DNA of 64,000 nucleotides, from positions 81,261 through 145,260 of the forward strand of contig NZ_CYPU01000006.1 of assembly GCF_001458195.1 (NCBI RefSeq), written 5' to 3'. How positions within the stretch are numbered: position 1 is the stretch's first letter; every line of letters starts with the position of its first letter. A program made the translations under genes and the position numbers. Under the pieces are notes generated by a model, which searched no databases, was not told where the DNA came from, and saw nothing but the letters and a program-made list of their open reading frames with translations. This document shows positions 54,427 to 63,387 of the stretch, piece after piece. Source of the DNA: Ruegeria atlantica. GTDB lineage: Bacteria; Pseudomonadota; Alphaproteobacteria; Rhodobacterales; Rhodobacteraceae.

Positions 54427-56613
54427 TCAGACGAAGCTAACGCCGTTTTCCACCATCGGCAGAGTGGTGACTTTCACGCCAGAAAGCGCCTGGATCGCAT
54501 TGGCCAGCGCGGGGGCCGAAGGCGGCGTGCCGGGTTCTCCAACACCAGTGGGGGCTTCGGCGGAAGGCACGATATGAACGTCAATCTCGGCAACATCGCC
54601 GATGCGCAGCGGTTCATAATCAGGGAAGTTGTACTGATCCACGGCGCCTTGGGTCAGCGTGATCTGATCACGCATGACGTGGCCGATACCATATCCGATA
54701 CCGCCTTCCATCTGCGCGCGCACCACGTCGGGGTTCACGGCAATCCCGCAATCCACGGCGCATGTGACCTTCTCGATCTTGATGCCGTTTTCCGGATCAC
54801 CGGACACCTCAACAACCTGTGCGGCATAAGACCCAAAGGATTTATGCACCGCGATACCTTGTGCGCGACCCGCAGGAGCATTGCCCCAACCGGCCTTCTC
54901 AACAGCCAGTTTCAGAACTTCTGCCTTGCGTTGCTGATCCGCGTTGTTGGTATCCGACAGATGGGACAGACGGAATTCTACCGGGTCACGACCTGCGGCC
55001 TCGGCAACGGTATCCATCATCGTCTCCATGACATAACCGGTGTGCGTGTGCCCCACCGAGCGCCACCAAAGAACCGTTGTTGCCTTGGGGGTGTCGGTTA
55101 AACCCAAGGCCATTCCGGGGATGTCATACGGGCTGTCGGCAATGCCCTCGACAGAGCTGTGGTCGACGCCGTCATGTACCGCGACGGCCTCAAACGGTGT
55201 GCCCTTGATGACCGACTGACCGGCGACCTGATGCTGCCAGCCGACGATTTTGCCATCGGCGTCCAGGCCAACGCGAACCCTGTGGCCGAAGGCGGGGCGG
55301 TAGTAACCGCTGCGGATATCATCTTCGCGGGTCCACACCAGTTTGACCGGGCGCGAGCGGTCGGTGACCACAAAGGCCAGCGCAGCCTCAACCTGATAAT
55401 CCGCATCTGGCGTCGCCCGCCGTCCAAAGGATCCGCCGGCCAGCATTGTTTTGATGTGAATCTTTTCTGTAGGCAGTTGGAAGATCTGCTGATAGGCCAT
55501 ATGCGGGCCGGTCGGCATCTGGGCACCATCGTGCAGGACAATGTCACCTTCGGCAGTTTGCTCGATGGTGCAGTTCAACGGTTCCATCGGGGCATGTGCC
55601 AAAAGCGGGAAATAGAAGGTCTTTTCAACGACCGTGTCCGCGCCATCAATGGCCGCCGACACCGCTGCGACATCCGCCTTGTTCACGTTATACGTGGCTT
55701 CGGCGTCCAGAGCGGCCATGATTTCGGCCTTGATCTGGTCCGAGTCGCGGGTCTCAGATCCGGACATGTCCCAGTCTACCTCAAGCGCGTCGCGCGCCTG
55801 AATGGCGGCCCAGGTATTTTCGGCATAAACCGCGACGCCTGCCTGATTTGGAAGAACTGCAGCGCTGATATAGCCTTTCACCTCTTTTGACGCGCTGTCG
55901 TCAAAACTGTTGGCGATACCGCCCTTCGATTCAGGGCGCTTGATCATGGCGACCATCTGGTTCGGCAGATGGACGTCCATCGCGTACATTGCCTGACCGT
56001 TGCCCTTGATGGCCGAATCCTTGCGGCGCACCGTTTCGTTTCCGATCAGGCGGAACTCTGACGGGTCTTTCAGGCGAGGCTCGGCCGGGGCCTCCAGTTG
56101 AGAGGCCGCGGCCACGAATTCAGCGATTGGGGCCGAATTGTCGCCTGCCTTGACGATACCTTCCTCAATGGTGATGCCGGATGCGTCCACGCCCCAGATT
56201 TGCGCGGCGGCATTGATCAGCATCTCACGCGCCGCCGCACCTGCCTGACGGTATTGCATCCACGAGTTCGCCATTGCAGTCGAGCCGCCGGTGCCTTGGA
56301 AGGGGCCGAACAACAGGTTGTTATAGACCTGCGGGTTGGACGGGGCGAATTCGTATTCGATCTGGTCCATGGTCAGGCCGATTTCCTCTGCGATCAGCGT
56401 CGGCAGACCGGTTGCTGGACCTTGGCCCTTTTCAAAGTGTTTTACGATGGCTGTTACAGTGCCATCTGCATCGATCTTCACGAACGGGTTGAATTGAGCG
56501 GTCTCTGACGAAGCAGCCGCCAGCGCCCCATCAGGGCGTGCGCCCACCAGCAGGACGGCACCGGCAGCAGCGGCACCTTTCAGAAATCCACGGCGGGAGG
56601 TGTTGATGGTCAT
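54427..56613 (-). CDS. Xanthine-dehydrogenase-family molybdopterin subunit (IorB-like)
   Basis: 728 residues. N-terminal twin-arginine signal (TSRRGFLKGAAAAGAVLLVG), so periplasmic. Moco-binding segments include FGPFQGTGGSTAM, GGSFGRRATPDADY and GVGEPGTPPSAPALANA, with the catalytic glutamate. Belongs to the isoquinoline 1-oxidoreductase beta/aldehyde-dehydrogenase type. Pairs with the 2Fe-2S subunit 3 bp upstream; no FAD subunit, so electrons probably pass to a cytochrome. Confidence 0.9.
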   Translation of the reverse strand: MTINTSRRGFLKGAAAAGAVLLVGARPDGALAAASSETAQFNPFVKIDADGTVTAIVKHFEKGQGPATGLPTLIAEEIGLTMDQIEYEFAPSNPQVYNNLLFGPFQGTGGSTAMANSWMQYRQAGAAAREMLINAAAQIWGVDASGITIEEGIVKAGDNSAPIAEFVAAASQLEAPAEPRLKDPSEFRLIGNETVRRKDSAIKGNGQAMYAMDVHLPNQMVAMIKRPESKGGIANSFDDSASKEVKGYISAAVLPNQAGVAVYAENTWAAIQARDALEVDWDMSGSETRDSDQIKAEIMAALDAEATYNVNKADVAAVSAAIDGADTVVEKTFYFPLLAHAPMEPLNCTIEQTAEGDIVLHDGAQMPTGPHMAYQQIFQLPTEKIHIKTMLAGGSFGRRATPDADYQVEAALAFVVTDRSRPVKLVWTREDDIRSGYYRPAFGHRVRVGLDADGKIVGWQHQVAGQSVIKGTPFEAVAVHDGVDHSSVEGIADSPYDIPGMALGLTDTPKATTVLWWRSVGHTHTGYVMETMMDTVAEAAGRDPVEFRLSHLSDTNNADQQRKAEVLKLAVEKAGWGNAPAGRAQGIAVHKSFGSYAAQVVEVSGDPENGIKIEKVTCAVDCGIAVNPDVVRAQMEGGIGYGIGHVMRDQITLTQGAVDQYNFPDYEPLRIGDVAEIDVHIVPSAEAPTGVGEPGTPPSAPALANAIQALSGVKVTTLPMVENGVSFV

Positions 56614-56616
56614 GGA

Positions 56617-57081
56617 TCAGGCCTCCAAAATTTCAGATGCGCGCTGGATGCCGGCGCGAATGCGTTGATAGGTGGCGCAACGGCAGGCGTTGCCATGCAT
56701 GTAATCGTCAATCTCTTCGACGCTGGGTTTTGGGTTTTCGGACAATAGTCCAACCGCCGACATCACCTGACCCGACTGGCAATAGCCGCACTGGACCACG
56801 TCCAGTTCGATCCAAGCTTGTTGAATGGCCGCACCGATTTTGTCGTCTCCAACCTCCTCGATTGTGGTGATCTCAGCATCTTCGACATCTTCGATGTAAG
56901 TCTGGCACGAGCGCACAGGCTCGCCGTTCAGATGCACGGTGCACGCGCCACAGGATGCGACGCCGCAGCCGAATTTTGTTCCAGTCAGCTTAAGTTCATC
57001 CCGGATCACCCAGAGCAGGGGCGTGCCGGGTTCGGCGTCGACCGTGTGGGTCTCGCCGTTCAGTTTCAAAGTCAATGCCAT
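56617..57081 (-). CDS. 2Fe-2S subunit of the molybdenum hydroxylase (IorA-like)
   Basis: 154 residues. Plant-type 2Fe-2S cysteines in FGCGVASCGACTVHL with a fourth in RSCQTY, and the second cluster in QCGYCQSGQ and NACRCATYQR. No signal of its own; it would be exported with the TAT-tagged partner. Confidence 0.93.
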   Translation of the reverse strand: MALTLKLNGETHTVDAEPGTPLLWVIRDELKLTGTKFGCGVASCGACTVHLNGEPVRSCQTYIEDVEDAEITTIEEVGDDKIGAAIQQAWIELDVVQCGYCQSGQVMSAVGLLSENPKPSVEEIDDYMHGNACRCATYQRIRAGIQRASEILEA

Positions 57082-57118
57082 GAGGGGGCTCTCCGTGTTG
57101 GGCTGGTTACCTGAGTCG

Positions 57119-57136
57119 GTAAACTGGCGGGTTTAC
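57119..57136. promoter_or_regulatory. TetR-type operator 1
   Basis: GTAAACTGGCGGGTTTAC: 6-bp perfect arms GTAAAC/GTTTAC. Between iorAB-like genes and the TetR gene. Its partner lies exactly 40 bp further along. Confidence 0.75.
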
Positions 57137-57158
57137 ACTAGGCCAGAAACCCGCGTGT

Positions 57159-57176
57159 GTAAACTGGTGAGTTTAC
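57159..57176. promoter_or_regulatory. TetR-type operator 2
   Basis: GTAAACTGGTGAGTTTAC, same arms and spacing as operator 1, two changes in the spacer. Two sites 40 bp apart suit binding by two dimers on one DNA face. Confidence 0.75.
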
Positions 57177-57221
57177 GTAGTGTTTGACCTTGATCTGTCA
57201 ATGGGTCTATAGCTTTAAAAT

Positions 57222-57824
57222 ATGAACGAATGCACAGCGCCGAATGCGTCCAAACATGCCCAGATCATCGAAGCGGCCGTAGCGGAATTCCAAGAAAAGG
57301 GGTTCGCCGCCGCGAGCATGGACCGTATTTCAGCGCAGGCCGAGGTGTCCAAGCGCACGCTGTACAAGTACTTTGAAAGCAAGGAAAACCTGTTTAGATC
57401 CATCGTGTTGGAACTATCCAACCGGTTCGCGGCCGTTCGGGACATCCGCTATGAAAAAGGGCGCGACATTCGTAAGCAGCTAACTGATCTGGCCTGGGCC
57501 GAGGGGCGCATTCTGATGCTGCCCGAAGTGATGGCGATGGCACGGATGGTGATCAGCGAAACTCTGCGCAACCCTGATCTTGCTGCCGCTGCGCAAGGCA
57601 AACTGGACAAAACAGCGATCTTTATCGAGATGCTGAGGGATGCAGCCGAAGACGGGCAGTTGCGGATCGAAAACCCCGAACAGGCGGGACAAGAATTCAT
57701 CGGCCTGATCAAGTCCAGAGCTTTCTGGCCGATGGTTTTCTCTGGCAACGTTCTGACCGAAGTCGAAATGACCGCGACTATAGACAGCAGCGTCGAGATG
57801 ATACTGAGCCGTTACGGGGTCTAG
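57222..57824 (+). CDS. TetR-family repressor
   Basis: 200 residues. HTH at residues 10-55 (MDRISAQAEVSKRTLYKYF), AefR-like C-terminal helical ligand domain. Divergent from the molybdenum hydroxylase genes; the pair of GTAAAC operators lies between, so it probably controls both. Confidence 0.92.
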   Translation: MNECTAPNASKHAQIIEAAVAEFQEKGFAAASMDRISAQAEVSKRTLYKYFESKENLFRSIVLELSNRFAAVRDIRYEKGRDIRKQLTDLAWAEGRILMLPEVMAMARMVISETLRNPDLAAAAQGKLDKTAIFIEMLRDAAEDGQLRIENPEQAGQEFIGLIKSRAFWPMVFSGNVLTEVEMTATIDSSVEMILSRYGV

Positions 57825-57877
57825 TTTCGCTGCGTGATTAGGGCAGGCGGAAATACTACTCGCCCCAAGTGGGCCCT

Positions 57878-58180
57878 TTATGCCGTTAAGGTTTGTCGCA
57901 TGGCCTGCGGCAGGATGAACGGAACCTGAGCATTGGGCAGGGTGCTGATAGGCAGGTCAATACCATAGACCTGCAGCATCGTCTGGTCGTTCAGGATCGC
58001 AGTTGGTGTGCCTGAGCCCCAAACAGATCCTTCCGACATGACATACACATAATCGGCAAACAGCGCCGTCAGGTTCAGGTCGTGCATAACCACAACAACG
58101 CCGCCGCCTTGTGTGGCGAAGTTTCGTGCGACGCCCAGCACAGTGAACTGATGTGCGATGTCCAGGCTTGCAACGGGTTT
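57878..58180 (-). pseudogene. hmuV: 3' fragment of heme ABC transporter ATPase
   Basis: The last 100 codons match HmuV-type ATPases: [10 protein letters not shown] (just after Walker B), [20 protein letters not shown] (switch histidine) and the C-terminal tail to a normal stop. Homology stops abruptly at about 58177, where the DE of DEPVASLD should be. Walker A and signature are missing. The gene is joined head-to-head to a pntB fragment. Confidence 0.85.
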
Positions 58181-58741
58181 GGTGGCCCACAGGGTGAACA
58201 GATGGCGGTTGAGGGCGAGCAGATCGCCATCGAGGCCGACGGCGTGGCTGCGGCCCTGAACGATGCTGACAGCGTGGTGATCATCCCCGGCTACGGCATG
58301 GCGGTGGCGCAGGCACAGCAATCGGTGTCCGAACTGGTCCGCAAGCTGCGGGCGCAGGGCAAGAACGTGCGCTTTGCGATCCACCCGGTCGCGGGTCGTC
58401 TGCCGGGCCACATGAACGTGCTGCTGGCCGAGGCGAAGGTGCCATACGACATCGTGCTTGAGATGGACGAGATCAACGACGACTTCCCCGAAACGGATGT
58501 GGCCATCGTCATCGGCTCAAACGACATCGTTAACCCTGCGGCGCAGGAAGACCCCAATAGCCCCATCGCCGGCATGCCGGTTCTGGAATGCTGGAAGGCC
58601 AAGCAGGTCTTCGTGTCCAAACGCGGCCAGGGCACCGGGTACTCGGGCATCGAAAACCCGCTGTTCTTCAAAGAAAACACCCGCATGTTCTACGGAGACG
58701 CAAAGGCAAGCCTCGACAAACTACTGCCTATGATCGACTGA
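58181..58741 (+). pseudogene. pntB: 3' fragment of NAD(P) transhydrogenase beta subunit
   Basis: About 187 codons matching the C-terminal NADP(H)-binding domain III of Pnt[75 protein letters not shown] and [16 protein letters not shown], with a normal stop. All membrane spans are missing. ATG 58202 could start a free-standing domain, but no SD was noted, so a gene remnant is more likely. Confidence 0.87.
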
Positions 58742-58840
58742 ACGGAGCGGTTTGGTCCAAGTTACTTTGCGACCTGTAAAATCCTGCGCGTCTTTTGGAG
58801 CGGCAGATTGAGATTTGAAGCCGATCTGTTCTGAACTTTG
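58742..58840. other. Spacer between pntB fragment and phaP repeat
   Basis: No gene or clear hairpin is seen. The sequence could include the native pntB 3' flank. The repeat begins near 58841. Confidence 0.5.
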
Positions 58841-58944
58841 TTGGCGCACGTCCGGAGATTCGGCGTGTCCCGGCCTGGCCCCGGCGCCGGGAACCTATGT
58901 GCGGGTCAAGGCAAGTACTTGATTTCAATGCGCCTTGCAGAATT

Positions 58945-58991
58945 ATGCCGCAGCGCAGCAAGAAAAATCTTGCAATGCTGCATTGCGGCAT
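58945..58991. promoter_or_regulatory. PhaR-type operator upstream of second phaP
   Basis: Exact copy of the nested inverted repeat at 46215-46261, so the second phasin gene keeps its control region. Confidence 0.6.
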
Positions 58992-59053
58992 CCATATTGT
59001 CCTCAAGCTGATGAAAACCGGGGTGGGCTCGGTTCGGCAAAAGGATTTTAGAC

Positions 59054-59500
59054 ATGGCAAAGACGCAAGACTTCACCGCGACCCTGAAAGACGTTATGGG
59101 CGCGTTCCCTGTTGACACCACCGCTCTGGAAGGTGCTTTCAAATCGACCGCGACGCTGAACGAAAAGCTGTCGGGTGTTGCGCTGGAAGCGGCTGAAAAG
59201 TCGGCTGAGATCTCGAACAAATGGACCAAGGACACCCTGGCCAAGCTGACCGAGATGTCTAAAGCCAAGGCAGAGCCTGCAGACTACGCCAAAGCGGCCA
59301 CCGACTTCGCCAGCGCATCGGCTGAAGTTGCAGCTGAAAACATGGCGGCCTTCGCAGAGATCGCGAAAAAAGTTCAGTCCGAAACCGTTGAGCTGCTGAT
59401 GGCAGCTGGCAAAGACGTCGCCGAAGACACAACCGCGGCCGTCAAAAAAGCCACCAACGACGTGACCGCAGCTGCCAAGAAAGCAACTGCTGCCAAGTAA
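59054..59500 (+). CDS. phaP: Phasin, second copy
   Basis: 148 residues, identical to the product of 46325-46771 except Asn for Ser in the SAEIS/N-KWTKD segment. Most DNA changes are silent, so the copy is either recent or under strong constraint or gene conversion. It has its own operator and terminator and looks functional, although its neighbours upstream are broken genes. Confidence 0.93.
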   Translation: MAKTQDFTATLKDVMGAFPVDTTALEGAFKSTATLNEKLSGVALEAAEKSAEISNKWTKDTLAKLTEMSKAKAEPADYAKAATDFASASAEVAAENMAAFAEIAKKVQSETVELLMAAGKDVAEDTTAAVKKATNDVTAAAKKATAAK

Positions 59501-59549
59501 GCAAACGCCGCGAGGCGCACCCACTCCTCCCAATCGGTGCTATCGCGCA

Positions 59550-59578
59550 GGGCAGGTCGAAAGACCTGCCCTTTCTTT
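59550..59578 (+). terminator. Intrinsic terminator after second phaP
   Basis: GGGCAGGTC GAAA GACCTGCCC then TTTCTTTG, the same hairpin as after the first copy. Confidence 0.92.
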
Positions 59579-59686
59579 GTTGGTGGAGCGTCTTATCGGT
59601 ACGCGTCTTGACCACAGTATGCCCTTGGTTGCGAAACGCCGTCCGGTGCAGTAAGCCACCTATTCAGTGTACACCGAGACCCATCC

Positions 59687-60724
59687 ATGACCGCATCGTC
59701 AAACCCTGTTTTGCAGCGCCAGTCGGCTTCAACAGGCCTTGTCACCAAGGCTGCGAGGCTGTCGGTTGCGCCCATGATGGATTGGACAGACCGGCATTGC
59801 CGATTTGTGCACCGTCTGCTCAGCCAGCAGACACTTCTATACACGGAAATGGTAACCGCCCCAGCTTTGGTGCGAGGTGGCGCATTGCATTTGTTGGACT
59901 TCAGTTCGCAGGAACACCCCGTCGCGCTGCAATTGGGCGGTTCTGATGCAGAGGAGCTGTCGCAGGCGGCCCGGCTGGGCGCGCAAGCGGGGTATGATGA
60001 GATCAACCTAAATTGCGGCTGTCCTTCGGATCGGGTGCAATCGGGCACTTTCGGGGCCGTCCTGATGAAAGATCCCGCCCGTGTTGCTGATTGCGTTGCC
60101 GCGATGCGCGACGCTGTTGATGTCGACGTTACGGTCAAATGCCGTATTGGGGTCGATGATCAGGATCCGGAACAGGTCCTGCCTGAATTCCTGCAGGCCA
60201 TTCATGCGGCCGGATGCCGACGCGTAACAATCCACGCGCGCAAAGCATGGCTGAAAGGGCTTAGCCCAAAGGAAAACAGGGATATCCCGCCTTTGGACTA
60301 CGACCTTGTGCATCGGATGAAAAATGCGTTCCCGGACCTGCACGTCTCGATCAATGGCGGAATCACGTCCCTGGAACAAGTAAAGACGCAACTGGACGCC
60401 GGGCTGGACGGTGTCATGATTGGCCGCGCGGCCTATCACCAACCCACGGATATTCTGGCCCAGGCGGATGCCATGATCTTCGGCAGCGGGCAGGTGGCTG
60501 ATCCGATTGATGTCGTTCACAAAATGGTGCCCTATGTCGAAAATCACCTTGCCGGTGGAGGGCGTCTGCACCAGATCACGCGTCACATGCTGGGTCTTTT
60601 CGCCGGTCGCCCCGGTGCGCGTGCGTGGAGGCGGGCTCTGTCCGAGGGTGCGGTTCACGATGGGGCGGGCCCCGAAGTGATGCTGCAAGCTCTGGACAGT
60701 ATCGCGCCTTTGGCAGAGGTTTGA
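59687..60724 (+). CDS. dusA: tRNA-dihydrouridine(20/20a) synthase
   Basis: 345 residues. FMN TIM-barrel: SVAPMMDWTDRHCRF, catalytic cysteine in NLNCGCPSDRV, TIHARKAWLKGLSPKENR (a DusA-type insert) and GRAAYHQP. Reduces U20/U20a in tRNA D-loops. Confidence 0.95.
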   Translation: MTASSNPVLQRQSASTGLVTKAARLSVAPMMDWTDRHCRFVHRLLSQQTLLYTEMVTAPALVRGGALHLLDFSSQEHPVALQLGGSDAEELSQAARLGAQAGYDEINLNCGCPSDRVQSGTFGAVLMKDPARVADCVAAMRDAVDVDVTVKCRIGVDDQDPEQVLPEFLQAIHAAGCRRVTIHARKAWLKGLSPKENRDIPPLDYDLVHRMKNAFPDLHVSINGGITSLEQVKTQLDAGLDGVMIGRAAYHQPTDILAQADAMIFGSGQVADPIDVVHKMVPYVENHLAGGGRLHQITRHMLGLFAGRPGARAWRRALSEGAVHDGAGPEVMLQALDSIAPLAEV

Positions 60725-60761
60725 CGGGAACGGAATACGGCCAAATGGCCGGTTTGGGGGT

Positions 60762-61589
60762 ATGATGCCCGAGACGATGTTGCTGGCCCAGATGCTGGGC
60801 CTTTTGCTTGTAATCGGGGCGCTGGCTGGTGTCTTGGCCGGATTGCTGGGTGTCGGCGGCGGCATCGTTCTAGTGCCCGCGTTTTTCTATGTATTCCAAA
60901 CACTTGGGTACGGCGGCCCGCAATTGATGCAGTTGTGTCTTGCGACCTCGTTGGCAACCATCATCATCACCTCACTGCGATCCGTCTTGGCGCATAACAA
61001 AAAAGGCGCGGTGGATTGGGATATTTTGCGCGGCTGGGGGCCAGGAATTGCAGTGGGGGCCATTGTCGGCGTGCTGGTCGCCTCGGCGCTACGAACCGAA
61101 GCCTTGCAAGCCTTGTTCGGAGTGTTGGGTATGGTTATCGGCGCTTACCTGGGCTTGGGCAAATCGGAATGGCGGCTTGGTGATGTGATGCCAAAAGGCG
61201 TGAAGCGGGCCGTTTTGTCGCCTTCGGTCGGGTTCCTTTCAGTTCTGATGGGCATTGGCGGCGGCAGCTTTGGCGTGCCGCTGATGAGCCTGTTCAATAC
61301 GCCCATCCACAGAGCGGTTGCAACGGCGGCCGGGTTTGGCGTGGTCATCGCCGTGCCTTCAGTTCTGGGCTTTCTGTTCTTGGACATTGCGCCTGAACAC
61401 CGCCCGCCGTTTACAGTTGGCGCTGTAAATTTGATAGCGTTTGCAATTGTCGTGACCATGACGATGATCACCGCGCCGTGGGGTGTGAAACTGGCGCATG
61501 CGATGGACACCAAACAATTGAAGCGCGTGTTCGCGGTGTTTCTGACGCTGGTCGCCTTGAACATGCTTCGCAAGGCGTTGGGGCTATGA
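60762..61589 (+). CDS. TauE/SafE-family anion exporter
   Basis: 275 residues with about eight spans in two repeats (AGLLGVGGGIVLVP near residue 26 and GIGGGSFGVPLMS near 168). The family exports sulfite, sulfoacetate or similar organosulfonates. Overlaps the next gene (ATGA). Confidence 0.88.
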   Translation: MMPETMLLAQMLGLLLVIGALAGVLAGLLGVGGGIVLVPAFFYVFQTLGYGGPQLMQLCLATSLATIIITSLRSVLAHNKKGAVDWDILRGWGPGIAVGAIVGVLVASALRTEALQALFGVLGMVIGAYLGLGKSEWRLGDVMPKGVKRAVLSPSVGFLSVLMGIGGGSFGVPLMSLFNTPIHRAVATAAGFGVVIAVPSVLGFLFLDIAPEHRPPFTVGAVNLIAFAIVVTMTMITAPWGVKLAHAMDTKQLKRVFAVFLTLVALNMLRKALGL

Positions 61590-62368
61590 CCGATTTTTGG
61601 GACAAGGGCTGGGTCAGGTTTCCACACGATCCGACACTTGCCCAATGGGTTGAACACGCTTTGCCGCAATCCCGCGCCTCGGTCACAGATCCGGCCTATG
61701 CGGAATGGCTGGATTGCGAAGGCACGTGGTTCATCGGCGTGAATGCGCTGGATAACGATCCGGAGGGCAGGGTGGGGCAATCAGACCTTTTGTCAGGTCA
61801 GGCGATGGGATTTATCGCCGAACATTACGGGCGGTTGCCACTGCACAAGGGGCAGGTCTCGGTCGTCTACCCCGGTTATCCCCGCCCGCGTCGTGGCGAA
61901 AACGAAGCCGCCAGCAGATACCGGCGGAACCGTGACGCTGCGCATGTGGACGGTTTGCGTCCCATGGGGTCGGATCGCCGACGACGGGTGGATGAGCCAC
62001 ACGCATGGATCCTTGGTGTTCCGTTAACGGAAGCAAGCGCGGATGCCGCGCCGATGGTTCTGTGGGAAGGCAGCCACAAGATTCTGGGGGCAGCCTTTCA
62101 GCGTGCCATGGAAGGCCAGCCCAAGGACAACCTGCACCAGATCGACATCACCGATGTCTATCAGACCGCCCGTCGTGAGGTGTTTGAAACCTGCCCCCGT
62201 ATCGAACTACCTGCAAAACCGGGTGAGGCCTATCTGCTGCATCGCCACTGCCTGCACGGCGTCGCGCCTTGGGCCGAGGGGGCGACCGCCGGGCCGGATG
62301 GACGGATGATCGCCTATTTTCGTCCGGAATGCGCGGGGGGAGTAGCCGAGTGGATCGAATCCCCGTAA
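61586..62368 (+). CDS. PhyH-like Fe(II)/2-oxoglutarate oxygenase
   Basis: 260 residues. DAAHVDGLRP offers the His-x-Asp of the metal triad, MVLWEGSHK is the typical GSH segment, and HRHCLHGVAP with RMIAYFRPE gives the distal His and the 2OG-binding Arg. Translationally coupled to the TauE/SafE gene, which suggests a sulfonate or other small anion as product. Confidence 0.75.
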   Translation: MTDFWDKGWVRFPHDPTLAQWVEHALPQSRASVTDPAYAEWLDCEGTWFIGVNALDNDPEGRVGQSDLLSGQAMGFIAEHYGRLPLHKGQVSVVYPGYPRPRRGENEAASRYRRNRDAAHVDGLRPMGSDRRRRVDEPHAWILGVPLTEASADAAPMVLWEGSHKILGAAFQRAMEGQPKDNLHQIDITDVYQTARREVFETCPRIELPAKPGEAYLLHRHCLHGVAPWAEGATAGPDGRMIAYFRPECAGGVAEWIESP

Positions 62369-62401
62369 CCTTTTGCCATTATTCAGGTTTGGAGGTTTTC
62401 G

Positions 62402-63130
62402 ATGATTACGGTTCATACGCATTCTGAAGGGGCCCTGATTGAGGTCGAGCTGTCCGGCGAAGTGACAAGCAAAGATTACAGCGAGACATTGGTCCCCGCG
62501 ATCGAAGCGGCGTTAGAGGCTCATGATGCGGTGCGTCTGTTGGCGATCGTGCAGCCAGAGTTCAAAGGCTATGATCTTGGGGCCGCGTGGTCCGATACCA
62601 AGCTGGGTCTCAGCCACTGGCGCGGGTTTGACCGTATCGCAGTGGCGGCTGATCAGGGCTGGGTCCAGACCAGCATCCGTCTGGCCGCGCCGATTCTGCC
62701 ATGCCCCGTTCAGGTGTTCGAACTTTCGGAACTTGAGGCCGCGCGCCGTTGGATGCGCGAGTCGCTGGGGGCCATTCATGTGACCGATCTGGGTGGACCC
62801 TGCGTGCAGATCAGCCTGATGGGCAAATTGGATCCCGAAGAGTACCAGCAGGCAGAGCGTGATCTGGATACCTTGCTAAGCTCAAAGAACGGGTTCCGTC
62901 TGTTGATCGACCTGCGCGAGTTTGACGGCTGGCAGGGGCTGACCGCACTAGCCGCGCATTTCCGCCTGGCCCGAGGGCATGTGGGAATGCTGGATCGCGC
63001 CGCCATAGTGGGGGACAAAGCGTGGCAACATATGGCGCAGCGTGTCGCCAGTCACGTTCTGGGTGCCCGCACGCAGTTCTTCCCTTCTGAGGATTTCGAA
63101 AACGCAAAATCCTGGCTTGCAGCCGGGTAA
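62402..63130 (+). CDS. Protein with two SpoIIAA/STAS-like domains
   Basis: 242 residues made of two similar ~120-residue halves: LIEVELSGEVTSKDYSETL and VQISLMGKLDPEEYQQAERD begin each, and FDRIAVAADQGWVQ and LDRAAIVGDKAWQHM are the matching centres. SpoIIAA-like (CRAL/TRIO-related) domains usually occur once per chain, so this is an internal duplication. Function unknown. Confidence 0.8.
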   Translation: MITVHTHSEGALIEVELSGEVTSKDYSETLVPAIEAALEAHDAVRLLAIVQPEFKGYDLGAAWSDTKLGLSHWRGFDRIAVAADQGWVQTSIRLAAPILPCPVQVFELSELEAARRWMRESLGAIHVTDLGGPCVQISLMGKLDPEEYQQAERDLDTLLSSKNGFRLLIDLREFDGWQGLTALAAHFRLARGHVGMLDRAAIVGDKAWQHMAQRVASHVLGARTQFFPSEDFENAKSWLAAG

Positions 63131-63387
63131 GGCGGTGGCCGGCAGAGCGAAAGATTTCGCCTAGCTTTACCATTACGTAAGGTTAGATTTTCGGCTGTTT
63201 ATTTTTTCTTGATCAGTCGGTCAAAAAAAGATTTAACGTGTTTTAGTCTTCCGTATGACCACTTCGGAAGAACTTAAATGCTGAAGAGCGCCGCGGTGGG
63301 TTGCCACTCACTTACGCATGTCGTCGAACTTGATCCCCCCTCGGAGTTCAGAGTGAGCAGCCCTATCTGACGGGTCCAACGTGATTG
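63131..63387. other. AT-rich spacer beside the IS remnant
   Basis: No gene seen. GCGAAA/TTTCGC forms a small hairpin at 63147-63160. From about 63331 (TGATCCCCCC) the sequence may belong to the IS end, but no matching inverted repeat is in view. Confidence 0.45.

Larger units (their letters stand above)
58841..59578 (+). repeat. Direct repeat, copy B (phaC tail, operator, phaP, terminator)
   Basis: Matches 46112-46849. The first ~80 bp encode RTSGDSACPGLAPAPGTYV and the rest of the PhaC end with several changes; beyond that the match is nearly exact through the terminator and ends at TTTCTTT. This shows duplication of a whole expression unit. Confidence 0.9.

Noticed and set aside
54427..57081. 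Molybdenum hydroxylase as the missing PuuC of the polyamine route
   Set aside because: It has a TAT signal and so is periplasmic, while glutamylated intermediates are cytoplasmic; it also has its own TetR control.
57878..58411. Whole 177-codon minus frame as one intact gene
   Set aside because: Only its last 100 codons match HmuV; the upstream part is the antisense of pntB.
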